32,653 nucleotides of DNA, from NCBI GenBank assembly GCA_944386745.1, contig CALXCG010000015.1, forward strand, positions 1-32,653, given 5' to 3'. Shown one piece after another: positions 8,071-16,772 of the stretch; position 1 is the stretch's first letter, and each line of letters starts with the position of its first letter. Position numbers and translations under genes: made by a program. This stretch comes from an uncultured Clostridia bacterium (GTDB lineage Bacteria; Bacillota; Clostridia; TANB77; CAG-508). A model generated the notes under the pieces. The model did not search any database and had not been told where the DNA came from. It saw nothing but the letters and a program-made list of their open reading frames with translations.

Positions 8071-10545
8071 TTGAAAGAACGACCGATTTTAATTGCAGTT
8101 ATAGGGTATATGATAGGTATATTATGGGGGCTATACTTTAATTTTAGTGTAGCCCTTTTATATATTTTTATAGCTGCAATATATTTTATATTAAAAACTT
8201 TTTTGTCAAAAAGTAAATGGAATATTCTATCACCAAGAAGATATTTTAGATATATTAAGATATTTTTTAATCGAAAGTCAATTTATTTAATTGTTATAAT
8301 TTCAATGATTTCAAATCTTATAGTCAATTTCCAAAATAGAGGATATGAAAATGTGTATAAAGATGGAGAAGAATTAACGCTTATTGCCATAGTAGATAGT
8401 AATAAAGAAGAAAAAGAATATAAAGATACATATAAAATTAAAACTGAGTATAAAGATACTAAGTTGATTTTAAGTGTAAATAAGAACAAAGATATTGAGT
8501 TAGAGTATGGTGATAAGATTTTGATTAAAGGAGAATTTGTAGAACCATCAGAAAGCAGAAATTATGGTGGTTTTAATTATAAAGAATATCTAAAATCAAT
8601 TAAAATTCACGGAACAATTAAAGCTGATAGCATAGAGATTTTAGCTAAGAATAGTAATAATCTAATTTTTACTTTTGCAAATAGTATTAATTTAAAAATA
8701 AAGGAAAATATAAATAAATTAATTCCGGAGAAGTATGGTGCAATATTTACAGGCTTAATATTAGGAGATACAAGTAAAGTTGAAGAAGAGGTAAATGATA
8801 ATTTTAAAATAGCAAATATATCTCATGTTTTAGCAATATCGGGAATGCATATAACGTATATAATTATAGGTATAGAATTGTTATTAAAAAATGGAATTGG
8901 AAAAAGAAAAACAAGAATTATAACAATAATAGTTTTAGTAATATATATGTTTATAACAGGTTTTTCACCATCAGTTGTAAGAGCAAGCATCATGGGGATA
9001 ATCATGTTAATTTCTAAACTGATTCATCGAAAAAATGACATTTGGACTTCAATTAGTTTATCTCTTCTTATTTTATTAATATACAATCCATTTTTAATAT
9101 TAAATGTGGGCTTACAGTTATCTTATTTAGGAACAATTGGAATTGTTTGTTTTAATAAAAATGTCTACAATTTCTTAAGAAAGTTAAAAATACGAAACAA
9201 AAAAATTAAATATAGGATAAATCGAAAAATTATATTATTTATGGATAAAATAAAGGAAATATTATCAGTTACACTTTCGGCACAAATAGTAATTTTACCA
9301 ATATTGTTATTTAATTTTAATATATTGGGGATATATTTTTTTATCTCAAATATTTTAGTAAGTGTTATTATTGGTCCAATTATTATTGTAGGGTTTGTTT
9401 GTATTCTTATATCATTTATATCAATAGAAATTGCTAAAATTTTATCAATTTTTATGTCAGTAGGAATTCAAATTTTGATTAGTATATCTGAGATTAGTCA
9501 TTTGCCATTTTCTAAAATATATATTCCAACACCAAAAGTTTGGCAAATAGCGATTTATTATATATGTGTAATTGTCATTAATAAAATTTATATGTCATTT
9601 AATTTGAAAGAACCTGATTTTACAAGTATAAGAATTAGAAATTTAGTATCACTTTTAAAATTTAAGTTTAGGCAGAATAGAAAAAAGGTTTTAAAATTTT
9701 TGATAGTTTTTGTTTCATTGGTTTTTATTCTAAATATTATTCCTAAAAAATTAAAAATTCATTTCGTTGATGTTGGACAAGGTGATTGTACATTTATAAC
9801 TACACCTCAAAATAAAACTATTTTGATAGATGGAGGTGGAAGTATGTCTGGAGAATATGATGTGGGGGAAAGTACGTTATTACCGTACATTTTAGACAGA
9901 GGTTATACAAAAGTAGATTATGTATTTATATCTCATTTTGACCAAGACCATGTTGGTGGGATTTTAACCATTTTGGAAGAGTTAAGAGTTGGACAAGTAT
10001 ATATATCAAAACAAGAACAGGACTCGGAAAATTATCAAAAATTTTTGAAGATTGTAGAAGATAAAAAAATTAAAGTAAAAGTTCTAAAGCAGGGAGATTG
10101 TCTAAAGATTGAAAAAAATTTGTATTTTGACATTTTGTGGCCAATTGAAGAGCAAATACAAGAGAATATTTTGAATAATAATGCGATGGTTATGAAATTG
10201 CGATATTGTAAATTTTCAATGCTATTTACTGGTGATATAGAAGAAATAGCAGAAGAAAAGATTTTGGATTTTTATAAAGAAAAAATTGATAACGGGGAAT
10301 CTATTTTGAAATCGGATGTTTTAAAAGTAGCACATCACGGTTCTAAAACTTCAACAACACAAAGTTTTTTTGAAAAAGTTAATCCTAAAATTTGTTTGAT
10401 TGGGGTTGGAAAAAATAATATGTTTGGTCATCCAACAGCAGAAGTTCTTGAAAGAATAAGTGCTACAAAGATTTATAGGACAGATGCGAATGGAGAAATT
10501 ATTTTGGAGGTTGGGTGCAATGGGGACGGCCTCAAAATGCACTAA
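8071..10545 (+). CDS. comEC: ComEC/Rec2 DNA uptake channel
   Basis: ComEC forms the membrane channel for single-stranded DNA during transformation, and its C-terminal domain resembles a metallo-beta-lactamase nuclease. The 824 residues show the three expected parts. The N-terminal part has two or three membrane segments and a soluble OB-like DUF4131 region (about 80-200). The Competence core has GLILGDTS, HVLAISGMHITYII and GFSPSVVRASIMG, followed by many membrane helices. The lactamase-like domain (about 565-820) has HFVDVGQGDCTFI, ISHFDQDHVGGI, a GDIEE segment and VAHHGSKTS. Translation starts at TTG 8071 after AGGAGG. It lies 22 bases behind the NlpC/P60 gene. No other competence gene is in the window. 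Confidence 0.95.
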   Translation: MKERPILIAVIGYMIGILWGLYFNFSVALLYIFIAAIYFILKTFLSKSKWNILSPRRYFRYIKIFFNRKSIYLIVIISMISNLIVNFQNRGYENVYKDGEELTLIAIVDSNKEEKEYKDTYKIKTEYKDTKLILSVNKNKDIELEYGDKILIKGEFVEPSESRNYGGFNYKEYLKSIKIHGTIKADSIEILAKNSNNLIFTFANSINLKIKENINKLIPEKYGAIFTGLILGDTSKVEEEVNDNFKIANISHVLAISGMHITYIIIGIELLLKNGIGKRKTRIITIIVLVIYMFITGFSPSVVRASIMGIIMLISKLIHRKNDIWTSISLSLLILLIYNPFLILNVGLQLSYLGTIGIVCFNKNVYNFLRKLKIRNKKIKYRINRKIILFMDKIKEILSVTLSAQIVILPILLFNFNILGIYFFISNILVSVIIGPIIIVGFVCILISFISIEIAKILSIFMSVGIQILISISEISHLPFSKIYIPTPKVWQIAIYYICVIVINKIYMSFNLKEPDFTSIRIRNLVSLLKFKFRQNRKKVLKFLIVFVSLVFILNIIPKKLKIHFVDVGQGDCTFITTPQNKTILIDGGGSMSGEYDVGESTLLPYILDRGYTKVDYVFISHFDQDHVGGILTILEELRVGQVYISKQEQDSENYQKFLKIVEDKKIKVKVLKQGDCLKIEKNLYFDILWPIEEQIQENILNNNAMVMKLRYCKFSMLFTGDIEEIAEEKILDFYKEKIDNGESILKSDVLKVAHHGSKTSTTQSFFEKVNPKICLIGVGKNNMFGHPTAEVLERISATKIYRTDANGEIILEVGCNGDGLKMH

Positions 10546-10593
10546 AGTGCGACTAAAAATAGTTGCGAAATATTAAAAAAGGAGGTATAATAA

Positions 10594-10851
10594 ATGAGTA
10601 AAAAAGAAAAACTAATAAATAGATTAAAAACTAAACCAAAAGATTTTACATATAATGAAGCAAAGACTTTGCTGGAATCAGTGGGATTTACTGAAAGTAA
10701 TAAAGGCAAGACATCAGGTTCGAGAGTGGTATTTATAGAACATAAGACTGGATTAAAAGTTGAATTACATAGACCACATCCAGGTAATATTTTAAAAAGA
10801 TATCAATTAGATATTTTAATTGAAAATTTAAAGAAGTTAGAGGTGATATAG
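10594..10851 (+). CDS. hicA: HicA-family mRNA interferase toxin
   Basis: HicA toxins are small double-stranded-RNA-binding-fold ribonucleases that cut mRNA when freed from HicB. This 85-residue protein has the family's helix, TYNEAKTLLESVGF, and strands with GSRVVFIEH, then the HRPHPGN motif and C-terminal helix. The classic GSH is GSR here, a variant seen in the subgroup with HRPHPGN, so the functional His is probably in the second motif. AAGGAGG lies 8 bases before the ATG. hicB starts 4 bases after the stop. The order toxin-antitoxin is typical of hicAB. Confidence 0.88.
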   Translation: MSKKEKLINRLKTKPKDFTYNEAKTLLESVGFTESNKGKTSGSRVVFIEHKTGLKVELHRPHPGNILKRYQLDILIENLKKLEVI

Positions 10852-10855
10852 TATT

Positions 10856-11197
10856 ATGAAAAATGTAATGAAATATAAAGGATATTATGCAAAAATTGAA
10901 TATAGTGATGAAGATGGATGCTTTTGTGGGCAAATAGAAGGACTAAAACATGATTCTATTTCATTTGAAGGTCAAACAGTAAAAGAATTGAAAAAAGATT
11001 TTAAGGATGCAATAGATCATTATTTAGAAACTTGTAAGGAGTATAATATGAAACCGGAAAAACAATGTAAAGGTTCATTAAATGTTAGATTGGGAGTAGA
11101 ACTTCATAATGAAGTGAAACTAAAATCAGAAGAAAAGAATATATCAATTAATGAATTTATAAAACAAGCAGTTGCAAATTATCTAAAAACGTGTTAA
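10856..11197 (+). CDS. hicB: HicB-family antitoxin
   Basis: The antitoxin binds and blocks HicA and represses its own operon. The N-terminal half (about 5-60) is the partial RNase-H-like fold: YYAKIEYSDEDGCFCGQIEG and then a helix KELKKDFKDAIDHYLETC. The C-terminal part (about 72-112) is a ribbon-helix-helix DNA-binding domain, GSLNVRLGVELHNEV and the helix NISINEFIKQAVANYL. The 113 residues fit the family. It lacks a terminator of its own that I can see. Confidence 0.9.
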   Translation: MKNVMKYKGYYAKIEYSDEDGCFCGQIEGLKHDSISFEGQTVKELKKDFKDAIDHYLETCKEYNMKPEKQCKGSLNVRLGVELHNEVKLKSEEKNISINEFIKQAVANYLKTC

Positions 11198-11255
11198 TTG
11201 TATAATTCTAACAAAACTGTAAATACTAATAAAAAGTATTTATGGAGGGTTTGTT

Positions 11256-11858
11256 ATGAACAAAATAATAACAGTTTTAATATGTGTAATTGTAATTCTA
11301 GGAGCAATGATTACTGCAGTTGTAATATCAAGACCAAATGATAATCAAGAACAGTCAAATGTTGCAACACAAGTTGCTGAAGAAAATATCTTAGATGAAT
11401 GTACAGATGAGTATGAAGAAATGCAGCAAAATGAGTTGTTAGAAACAAATTCAGAAGAGGTAAAAATATCTCCAAATTGTTCATTTACTGTTAGAACATA
11501 TTACAAAGGATGTGGACATATAACAAGTCAATATAATAATATACCAGATGACTTAGTAAATAAAACCGAAGCAGAGTTAAAAGAAATGTATCCTGAATAT
11601 ATGGTAGAAACTTTCAAAAGTAATGAAGTGGTTGTATATGTTGAAAAAGAAGGAGAATGTGGGGAACATTATTTAGTTAAAGATTTAGATGGTAAGGTAG
11701 TTATTTATGAAAGATTAAGTGATGGAACAGAAAAATTGTTAGAAGAGACAAGCATTACAACTGATTATTTACCAGAAACAGATAAAATTCAAATGGAAAA
11801 GGGAATTGAAGTAAATGGTAAACAAGAATTAAATCAATTAATTGAGGATTATGAGTAA
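11256..11858 (+). CDS. Membrane-anchored BofC C-terminal-domain protein
   Basis: BofC is a forespore-secreted regulator that limits SpoIVB signalling of pro-sigma-K processing in Bacillus. This 200-residue protein has an N-terminal membrane anchor or signal (residues 4-25, ITVLICVIVILGAMITAVVI) and an acidic linker. Its C-terminal domain (about 70-200) contains TVRTYYKGCGHIT, IPDDLVNKTEAEL and GECGEHYLVKDLDG. Clostridial proteins with this layout are usually annotated as BofC C-terminal domain proteins; they lack the Bacillus N-terminal domain. The start has GGAGG 8 bases upstream. Together with bofA at 30063 it suggests a SpoIVB-BofA type checkpoint, but the role here is inference. Confidence 0.75.
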   Translation: MNKIITVLICVIVILGAMITAVVISRPNDNQEQSNVATQVAEENILDECTDEYEEMQQNELLETNSEEVKISPNCSFTVRTYYKGCGHITSQYNNIPDDLVNKTEAELKEMYPEYMVETFKSNEVVVYVEKEGECGEHYLVKDLDGKVVIYERLSDGTEKLLEETSITTDYLPETDKIQMEKGIEVNGKQELNQLIEDYE

Positions 11859-11861
11859 AAG

Positions 11862-11890
11862 TTGAAAAAAGTTATGTAATGTGATATAAT
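11862..11890 (+). promoter_or_regulatory. Promoter of the 64-residue membrane protein gene
   Basis: TTGAAA at 11862-11867, 17 bases, TATAAT at 11885-11890; starts 3 bases after the BofC-domain stop. Confidence 0.8.
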
Positions 11891-11896
11891 TAAAGT

Positions 11897-11966
11897 AGCT
11901 TTATGCTGTACCCAATGGGGATTAATAAATTCTCGGAGGGTATGCCTCCGAGTAGTACAAGGAGGT
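11897..11966 (+). ncRNA. Structured 5' leader of unknown class
   Basis: Between the promoter and the ribosome site is a leader of about 70 bases with nested pairing. An outer stem is TGTAC (about 11907) with GTACA (about 11956). A small CCC/GGG hairpin follows, then an 8-pair GC-rich hairpin CTCGGAGG / CCTCCGAG at 11932-11952. AAGGAGG lies just outside the outer stem. GC-rich pairing is rare in this genome. I do not recognise a known riboswitch class. Confidence 0.5.
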
Positions 11967-11972
11967 AATTAT

Positions 11973-12167
11973 ATGAAACGGACAAAGTCAACAAACATTT
12001 TTATTGCTTCTGCACTGTCAATGGCTAGTGCAAACTTGATAGTAAGTGCAGCTTTTGAAGGAAATTTGTTGCATGCATTTTTTGGAGTTGTTTGTGTGAT
12101 TGCATGTGTGATGCATGTCATGTGTGACAACGAAGATGAATCAGCAGAAGAAAAAAGCGTTTCATAA
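11973..12167 (+). CDS. 64-residue small membrane protein of unknown function
   Basis: I do not recognise this protein. It has a good promoter, a structured leader, AAGGAGG 6 bases before the ATG and a perfect terminator after the stop, so it is very likely expressed as a single gene. Residues 9-27 (IFIASALSMASANLIVSAA) and 32-51 (LLHAFFGVVCVIACVMHVM) are hydrophobic and could be two membrane helices. The tail CDNEDESAEEKSVS is acidic. Codon 3 is CGG (11979-11981), read as Arg; skipping its C would reach a stop after about 20 codons. Confidence 0.7.
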   Translation: MKRTKSTNIFIASALSMASANLIVSAAFEGNLLHAFFGVVCVIACVMHVMCDNEDESAEEKSVS

Positions 12168-12210
12168 AAAGAAAGAAGATTTCCTGATTTCAGGAAATCT
12201 TCTTTCTTTT
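12167..12210. terminator. Bidirectional terminator between convergent genes
   Basis: A perfect 21-pair stem, AAAAGAAAGAAGATTTCCTGA and its complement around a 2-base loop, lies at the stop of the 64-residue gene and 5 bases from the end of pgsA. It serves both strands. Confidence 0.92.
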
Positions 12211-12215
12211 GGTAA

Positions 12216-12809
12216 TTATTTAGTCTTTTTCTCTTTTTTATCAACTGTAACTTCCTTCTTTAAATCCTGTTTATCAATAAACCCTTTTTGATAAACATCT
12301 CTAACATACATAATTAGAGAAAGAAGAGTAGAAATCAAAGCAAAAGTATATAAAGCAAAATCTAAATCTTGCCAAAATCCTTCTAAATTAAATTGCTTAG
12401 CAATCAAAGAAGAAACAATAGCAATATAGAACAACACAGTTGCTAATTTTCCATACCATTTACTATAAACAACAACATCTTTTCCATAAAGGAAAGAAGC
12501 TCCACAAATCATAATAAATTCTTTTAAAAGAACAATAACTAAAATCCAAATAGGAATAATATTAGTAATTGCAAGTGAAGCAAGAGTTGTAATTTGTGTC
12601 AATTTGTCAGCTAATGGATCCATCAATTTTCCAAAGTTAGAAATAAGATTATACTTTCTTGCTATAAATCCATCAGCAATATCTGTTAAACCTGATATTG
12701 TAAAAAATACAAAAGCTAAAATATAATTGCCAGAAAAAATATAAAATACAATAAAAGGTATTAATAAAAATCTAATAATAGTTAATATATTTGGTACATT
12801 CCTAAACAT
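12216..12809 (-). CDS. pgsA: CDP-diacylglycerol--glycerol-3-phosphate 3-phosphatidyltransferase
   Basis: PgsA makes phosphatidylglycerol phosphate, the committed step to phosphatidylglycerol, in the cytoplasmic membrane. The CDP-alcohol phosphotransferase signature is complete: DGFIAR, then GKLMDPLADK eight residues later, giving D-G-x2-A-R-x8-G-x3-D-x3-D. The start NVPNILTIIRFLLIPF is typical, and four to five membrane helices are visible. The 197 residues are standard; the last 20 or so are a Lys/Asp-rich tail (VTVDKKEKKTK). It is transcribed alone on the minus strand. The start ATG at 12809 follows a weak purine-rich site. Confidence 0.93.
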   Translation of the reverse strand: MFRNVPNILTIIRFLLIPFIVFYIFSGNYILAFVFFTISGLTDIADGFIARKYNLISNFGKLMDPLADKLTQITTLASLAITNIIPIWILVIVLLKEFIMICGASFLYGKDVVVYSKWYGKLATVLFYIAIVSSLIAKQFNLEGFWQDLDFALYTFALISTLLSLIMYVRDVYQKGFIDKQDLKKEVTVDKKEKKTK

Positions 12810-12933
12810 TATTTTTTACTCCATTTTATTTTAAAAATTTTTATAATATACTTATTGTATAGGAAAAATCGACTTTTATCTTGAACATATTTAGGATTTT
12901 TCCGTATACAAAAAGGTTAATTTACCTTGATGC

Positions 12934-12997
12934 GCACAATAATTACGAAGTAATTTTGTGCATTGGGACGTCGAAATCTTTGATTTCGCTAACGTCC
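12934..12997. repeat. Two adjacent hairpins between pgsA and the Clp gene
   Basis: Hairpin one, 12934-12961: GCACAA / TTGTGC with inner ATTAC-GAA-GTAAT. Hairpin two, 12966-12997: GGACGT / ACGTCC with inner CGAAATC / GATTTCG. They lie 8 bases past the Clp stop but lack a T-run. They resemble small palindromic repeat units rather than a plain terminator, though they could still stop the Clp transcript. Confidence 0.55.
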
Positions 12998-13004
12998 AAT
13001 TTTC

Positions 13005-15368
13005 TTATTTTACTTCGAATTTTAGCCTATCATTTGCAAAATCAACATTTACAGTTTGACCATCTAATAAGTCACCTTTTAAAATCATTTCAGATAATTC
13101 ATCTTCTAAATATCTTTGAATAGCACGTCTCAAAGGTCTTGCACCAAATTTAATATCAGTTCCTTTTTCTAATAAATAGTTTTTAGCTTTATCAGAAACT
13201 TCGATTTTGATATCTTTTTCTTTTAGAGCTTTAATAGTATTTTGTAACATTAAATCAACAATTTGTAATAATTGTTCTTTAGTTAATGGATCAAATGCTA
13301 CGATTTCATCAACTCTATTTAAAAATTCAGGTCTAAAGATATCTTTTAAACTATCTAATATTTTATTCTTATTTGCTGTTTGACCACCAAATCCAATTGA
13401 ATTGTTATTTAGGTTAGAACCAGCATTTGATGTCATTATAATAATTGTATTTGAAAAACTAACAGAATTTCCTTGACTATCAGTTAATTTTCCATCATCT
13501 AAAACTTGTAATAAAATATTAAATACATCTGGATGTGCTTTTTCAATTTCATCTAAAAGGATGATTGAATAAGGTTTTCTTTTAACTTTATCAGTTAATT
13601 GACCTGCGTCGTCATAACCAACATATCCTGGAGGTGCACCTATTAATTTAGAAGTTGAATGACTTTCCATATATTCAGACATATCTATTCTAATAATAGA
13701 ATCTTCACTTCCAAACATTTCATAAGCTAAACTTTTGGCAAGTTCTGTTTTACCAACACCAGTTGGACCAACGAAAATGAATGATGGTGGTCTTTTTGTT
13801 GTTTGAAGTCCTGCACGATTTCTTCTAATTGCTCTTGCAACACTACTAACAGCTTCATCTTGACCAATAATTCTTTTATGTAGGTTAGTTTCTAAGTTTA
13901 ATAATTTTTGTGTTTCAGCTTCTGTTATTTTCTTAACAGGGATTTTTGTCCAGCTTTCAATAACATTTGCAATATCTTGAACAGTTAGTTGTTTTAATTT
14001 CATTTTGCTATTTAATTTATCTATTTGTTCAATTAATTGACATTCACGTGTTTTTAAGTCAGCTGCTCTTTGATAATCTTCTGTTGAATCTGCTGCAACA
14101 ACTTCTTCTTTTTCAGCTTGTACTTGAGATAATTCTTGTTTTAGCATTTCTAATTTGTATAATTCCTTATTTTCTAAGTTAATTCTAGAACATGCTTCAT
14201 CTAATATATCAATTGCTTTGTCTGGTAAAAATCTATCATGAATATATTTTTCAGACATTATAACAGCTTGACGAATAACATCAGAAGATATTTTTACCTT
14301 ATGATATTCTTCATAATATTTTTTAATTCCTTCAAGAATTCCAATAGAATCATCAATAGATGGTTCTTCAACTAGAACTTGTTGAAATCTTCTTTCTAAA
14401 GCAGAATCTTTTTCAATATATTTTCTATATTCTTTTAAAGTTGTAGTACCAATTAATTGAATTTCTCCATTAGATAAAGCAGGTTTCAAAATATTTGCAG
14501 CATTCATAGAATGTTCTCCATCACCTGCACCAATAATATTATGGATTTCATCAATAACTAAGATGATATTTCCATATTCTTTACATTCATCAATAATTCC
14601 TTTCATACGAGATTCAAATTGACCTCTAAACTGAGTTCCTGCAATTACAGCAGTCATGTCTAAAAGATAAACTTCCTTATTTAAAAGTTTTGCTGGAACA
14701 TTTTTATTTGCAATTTTAATTGCTAAACCTTGTGCAATGGCAGTTTTACCAACACCTGGTTCACCAATTAAACAAGGATTATTTTTTGAACGTCTATTTA
14801 AAATTTGAATAATTCTTTGAATTTCTTTGTCACGACCTACAACTATATCTAATTCACTATTTTTAGCTTTATTAGTTAGGTTTGTACCAAAAGTATCCAA
14901 AAATTTCTTTTTCTTATTTTGTTTTGTATTTTTCTTTTTTTCTACTTTAACCTTTTTTCTTCCACTACTTGGTTCTTCTTGCTCATCTTTTCTGTTATTT
15001 TGTCCCATAAAATTAGAGAAAATTGAGCCTAGTGGAATTGCTGCACCTGAAATTTTAGGTGAATCTTCATCTTGATTGTTATTTGGGTCTTGCGTATTGA
15101 AAGTTATAGCACCTTCAATATTTTCAATATCTTCTAAATTAATATTTTCAGCTAAATCCTTAAAAATACTTTCAAATTGTTCTGTCATATCACTTAAATT
15201 AATTTTATCATTTGATAATATGGCATTTTGTTTTGCTAGTACTTCATTAGGATTAATACCTTTTTTCTTTGCACAGTCATAGCAATATCCTTCCATTGAT
15301 TCTTTGCCATTTTCTATTTTTTTATAAAAAAGTATTGCTGGGTTTTTATTACATTCTGAACATAACAT
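13005..15368 (-). CDS. clpE: Clp AAA+ ATPase with N-terminal zinc finger (ClpE-like)
   Basis: The protein is a Hsp100 unfoldase that feeds substrates to ClpP in protein quality control. The N-terminus has a four-Cys zinc finger (CSECNKNP at 3-10 and CYDCAKKKG at 28-36), the mark of ClpE rather than ClpC; no Clp_N repeat is present. A Lys-rich linker (about 60-165) follows. The first AAA+ domain has GEPGVGKTA and VIDEIHNI, with a UVR-type coiled middle region ([16 protein letters not shown]). The second has [27 protein letters not shown] and the ClpB D2-small C-terminus ([18 protein letters not shown]). The 787 residues exceed Bacillus ClpE (about 700) through the linker. No CtsR operator is visible. 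No in-frame CGG occurs in its 787 codons. Confidence 0.9.
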   Translation of the reverse strand: MLCSECNKNPAILFYKKIENGKESMEGYCYDCAKKKGINPNEVLAKQNAILSNDKINLSDMTEQFESIFKDLAENINLEDIENIEGAITFNTQDPNNNQDEDSPKISGAAIPLGSIFSNFMGQNNRKDEQEEPSSGRKKVKVEKKKNTKQNKKKKFLDTFGTNLTNKAKNSELDIVVGRDKEIQRIIQILNRRSKNNPCLIGEPGVGKTAIAQGLAIKIANKNVPAKLLNKEVYLLDMTAVIAGTQFRGQFESRMKGIIDECKEYGNIILVIDEIHNIIGAGDGEHSMNAANILKPALSNGEIQLIGTTTLKEYRKYIEKDSALERRFQQVLVEEPSIDDSIGILEGIKKYYEEYHKVKISSDVIRQAVIMSEKYIHDRFLPDKAIDILDEACSRINLENKELYKLEMLKQELSQVQAEKEEVVAADSTEDYQRAADLKTRECQLIEQIDKLNSKMKLKQLTVQDIANVIESWTKIPVKKITEAETQKLLNLETNLHKRIIGQDEAVSSVARAIRRNRAGLQTTKRPPSFIFVGPTGVGKTELAKSLAYEMFGSEDSIIRIDMSEYMESHSTSKLIGAPPGYVGYDDAGQLTDKVKRKPYSIILLDEIEKAHPDVFNILLQVLDDGKLTDSQGNSVSFSNTIIIMTSNAGSNLNNNSIGFGGQTANKNKILDSLKDIFRPEFLNRVDEIVAFDPLTKEQLLQIVDLMLQNTIKALKEKDIKIEVSDKAKNYLLEKGTDIKFGARPLRRAIQRYLEDELSEMILKGDLLDGQTVNVDFANDRLKFEVK

Positions 15369-15408
15369 ACTTTTAATTCCTCATTTCTATATAAATTTAA
15401 TCTATAAT

Positions 15409-15437
15409 ATCATATCTCAAAAACTGGAAAAAGTCAA
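15409..15437 (-). promoter_or_regulatory. Promoter of the Clp gene
   Basis: Minus strand TTGACT (15437-15432), 17 bases, TATGAT (15414-15409). No heptad CtsR repeat is evident. Confidence 0.75.
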
Positions 15438-15524
15438 TAAAAATTGCTTTTTTCTTTGCCAATTTTAATGAAAAATTAATAATTTTTTGGTTGATTTTAG
15501 CTTTTCAAAAAATTGTAATTTTCA

Positions 15525-15553
15525 TTTACAAAAAATGTTTAAAATGTTATAAT
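15525..15553 (+). promoter_or_regulatory. Promoter of the DUF3298-like gene
   Basis: TTTACA at 15525-15530, 17 bases, TATAAT at 15548-15553. Because the transcript would start near 15560, this argues for ATG 15583 as the real start. Confidence 0.75.
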
Positions 15554-15582
15554 AAATGTATGGGGAAAGAAAGGATAAAAAA

Positions 15583-16443
15583 ATGAAAATAAATTTACCA
15601 GAGAGAAATAGAATCAAGAAAAAACAATTAATAATATATATATCAATTATGGCAGTATGTATAATTTGTGTCATAATTGCTTTTTATGTTCAATTTTATG
15701 CTAGAATTGATTTAGGTAGATTAGTTGGTATGGCTAGAGAACAAGAATTTGGACAGAAAACAGAAGAACAAACTGATGCTTTGGAAACAGAGTTTGACCA
15801 GATTTTTACAAATAGCTTAACTAATTTAGAAGGTCAAGGAGAAAATAAAAAGGCAGATGACAGCAAAGAACTTGTTTATGTTGATATGGAACGAAAAGAA
15901 ACGAAGTTAAATAGTTATGATATAGAGGTGCATATTCCAAAAATTAATATTGATAGCCCTGTAATTGATGAATATAATCAGGATATACAATCATTTATTG
16001 ATAAAACTAATGAAGTGCTAGAAAGTGAAAATAGAAATATAATTTATACTGTAGATTATGTAGCAAATGTGCAAGAAGATATTTTGTCTTTGATGATTAG
16101 ATCAAATTTAAAAGAAGGGTCAAATGCCCAAAGGGTTATTATTGAAACATATAATTATGATTTGAGAAATAATAAAGAAATTTCTTTAGAAGAGGTTTTA
16201 GCAATTGAATATGTAGATAAGAATGAAGTTCAAAATAAAATAGATGCTAAAATTGCAGAAGAACAAAAGCAAGTAGAGGATTTGAAAGAATTAGGATATA
16301 ATATTTATAATAGAGATACTTCAAGTGAACAATATAAGGTTGAAAATTCAAAGTATTTTTACCTAACTGATAATGTTTTATATATTATCTATCCTTATGG
16401 AAATGAGAACTATACTAGTGAAATGGATTTAGTTATAATATAA
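15583..16443 (+). CDS. Membrane-anchored protein with DUF4163/DUF3298-like (RsiV-type) outer domain
   Basis: The protein has a basic N-terminus, one membrane helix (residues 14-37, LIIYISIMAVCIICVIIAFYV), an acidic linker and an extracytoplasmic domain. In that domain, YDIEVHIPKINIDSPVIDEYNQDIQSFID and later TYNYDLRNNKEISLEEVL and NVLYIIYPYG match the DUF4163 plus DUF3298 arrangement of anti-sigma factor RsiV and related surface proteins. There is no neighbouring sigma factor, so an RsiV role is not supported. Function is unknown. I start at ATG 15583 after GAAAGAAAGG; the earlier ATG at 15556 lies at the predicted transcription start. A hairpin terminator follows. Confidence 0.7.
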   Translation: MKINLPERNRIKKKQLIIYISIMAVCIICVIIAFYVQFYARIDLGRLVGMAREQEFGQKTEEQTDALETEFDQIFTNSLTNLEGQGENKKADDSKELVYVDMERKETKLNSYDIEVHIPKINIDSPVIDEYNQDIQSFIDKTNEVLESENRNIIYTVDYVANVQEDILSLMIRSNLKEGSNAQRVIIETYNYDLRNNKEISLEEVLAIEYVDKNEVQNKIDAKIAEEQKQVEDLKELGYNIYNRDTSSEQYKVENSKYFYLTDNVLYIIYPYGNENYTSEMDLVII

Positions 16444-16448
16444 TAAGC

Positions 16449-16486
16449 AAAAAGAAAACAGTACATTTTGTACTGCTTTCTTTTTT
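16449..16486 (+). terminator. Terminator after the DUF3298-like gene
   Basis: AAAGAAAACAGTACA / TGTACTGCTTTCTTT with a 3-base loop and a run of six T. The next 200 bases (16487-16683) hold nothing I can support. Confidence 0.88.
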
Positions 16487-16683
16487 GAAAATAAAAGGGG
16501 ATGTTTTTAAATTCAAATCAGTATTACTTTACTGACTATGGTTGTATTTTAACAGTGAAATTTGTCCATTGTGTGAACTGAAAGTGAAAAGAAGGAAAAA
16601 ACAAAATTAATTTTTTATTAATTTGTAAGTGTGTAATTTATTTAGAAAATATTTATAAAATAAAAATAAGAGAAGAAAGAAGA

Positions 16684-16725
16684 GAAAAAAGTATTTTAGA
16701 AAATAAAATCTAAAATACTTTTTTC
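16684..16725. terminator. Terminator of htrA (works on both strands)
   Basis: GAAAAAAGTATTTTAGA and its complement around an 8-base loop form a 17-pair stem, 47 bases after the htrA stop on the minus strand. Confidence 0.85.
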
Positions 16726-16772
16726 AATATAAATGAGTAGTTTATTATAAATTATTAATAAATCTATTTAAG

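Noticed and set aside
11932..11952. Hairpin before the 64-residue gene as the terminator of the BofC-domain gene
   Set aside because: No T-run follows and it lies downstream of the next promoter, inside the new leader.
12934..12997. Tandem hairpins as a CRISPR array
   Set aside because: Only two different palindromes, no repeat-spacer pattern and no cas genes.
16501..16581. A 26-codon frame in the gap between the DUF3298-like gene and htrA
   Set aside because: The GGGG site abuts the ATG, there is no promoter, and the peptide has no recognisable feature.
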